Shown: one piece after another, positions 63,924-64,000 of the stretch
How the letters are laid out: every line of letters begins with the position of its first letter
Position numbering within the stretch: the first letter of the stretch is position 1
Source of the DNA: an uncultured Granulosicoccus sp.
GTDB taxonomy: Bacteria; Pseudomonadota; Gammaproteobacteria; Granulosicoccales; Granulosicoccaceae
DNA length: 64,000 bases
Direction of reading: 5' to 3'
NCBI GenBank assembly: GCA_947492525.1
Contig: CANLNQ010000017.1
Coordinates: 90,943 to 154,942 of the forward strand
The notes under the pieces: model-generated
Told to the model about the DNA's origin: nothing
Database searches by the model: none
What the model saw: the letters and a program-made list of their open reading frames with translations, nothing else
Made by a program: the position numbers and the translations under genes

Positions 63924-64000
63924 CAGCACGCAGCACGCAGCACGCAGCACGCAGCACGCAGCACGCAGCACGCAGCACGCAGCACGCAGCACGCAGCACG
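63924..64000. repeat. 7-bp tandem repeat tract (CAGCACG), runs off the window
   Basis: Eleven exact CAGCACG units fill 63924-64000 and continue past the edge, so total length is unknown. Because 7 is not a multiple of 3, the tract would shift reading frame at each unit if translated. Confidence 0.97.

Overview
The window looks like chromosomal DNA from a Gram-negative, aerobic, heterotrophic proteobacterium, most likely a marine gammaproteobacterium with a large genome. This is inferred from the outer-membrane porin, RND efflux parts, lipoproteins, periplasmic c-type cytochromes, two TRAP transporter systems, an ovothiol synthase and a choline-sulfatase-like enzyme. The mix would suit a Granulosicoccus-like organism, but there is no rRNA, tRNA or other marker here, so the assignment is a guess.

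Layout. 0.1-5.7 kb: alanine dehydrogenase, then a minus-strand group of a thioesterase-fold protein, a DUF411 lipoprotein, three c-type cytochromes and a Cys/His-rich exported protein, which reads like a copper or redox stress cluster. 6.0-7.9 kb: a GlxA/FtrA-type regulator divergent from an NTF2-like protein and a VOC protein. 8.1-10.0 kb: a two-gene cassette of a DUF692 (MNIO) oxidase fused to a C-terminal partner-like domain, plus a small protein with two copies of a Cys-Ser-Gly-Phe-Asp motif. This is the best candidate for an undescribed RiPP-type system. 10.0-19.5 kb: an accessory stretch bounded by a 260-bp copy of an internal piece of the molybdenum hydroxylase gene and a decayed IS3 element. 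It holds a ROK regulator, a TAXI-type TRAP transporter and a choline-sulfatase-like enzyme. 19.5-23.2 kb: a three-subunit molybdenum aldehyde oxidoreductase (paoABC-like). 23.5-30.4 kb: a lipoprotein Ntn acylase, a six-repeat Cys/Trp lipoprotein, an NTF2-like protein and an RCC1/Fn3-like exported protein.

30.7-37.7 kb: a DUF1989-GcvT fusion, a DUF2306 membrane protein with two palindromic operators, a GFA-family protein, a dienelactone hydrolase, and a divergent acdR/acdS pair (ACC deaminase with all diagnostic residues). 37.9-43.5 kb: a LysR-controlled DctPQM TRAP transporter with an N-acyl-D-amino-acid deacylase. 43.7-49.9 kb: small exported proteins, a cupin, a CoiA-like protein, methionine aminopeptidase with a MarR regulator and a short unlisted ORF coupled to it, and a lectin-like protein. 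50.3-55.4 kb: OvoA, a porin and a DUF1499 protein. 55.5-61.8 kb: an outer-membrane efflux protein and an RND pump missing its first ~440 residues, joined directly to a two-gene 2-oxoacid/acetoin dehydrogenase E1 operon, then an enoyl-CoA hydratase. 62.1-64.0 kb: a stand-alone PolX-type helix-hairpin-helix protein and an AraC regulator.

Four short-unit tandem repeat tracts (9, 8/4, 9 and 7 bp) lie between genes at 33.1, 35.5, 45.6 and 63.9 kb; the last runs off the window. No CRISPR array, rRNA or tRNA gene was seen.
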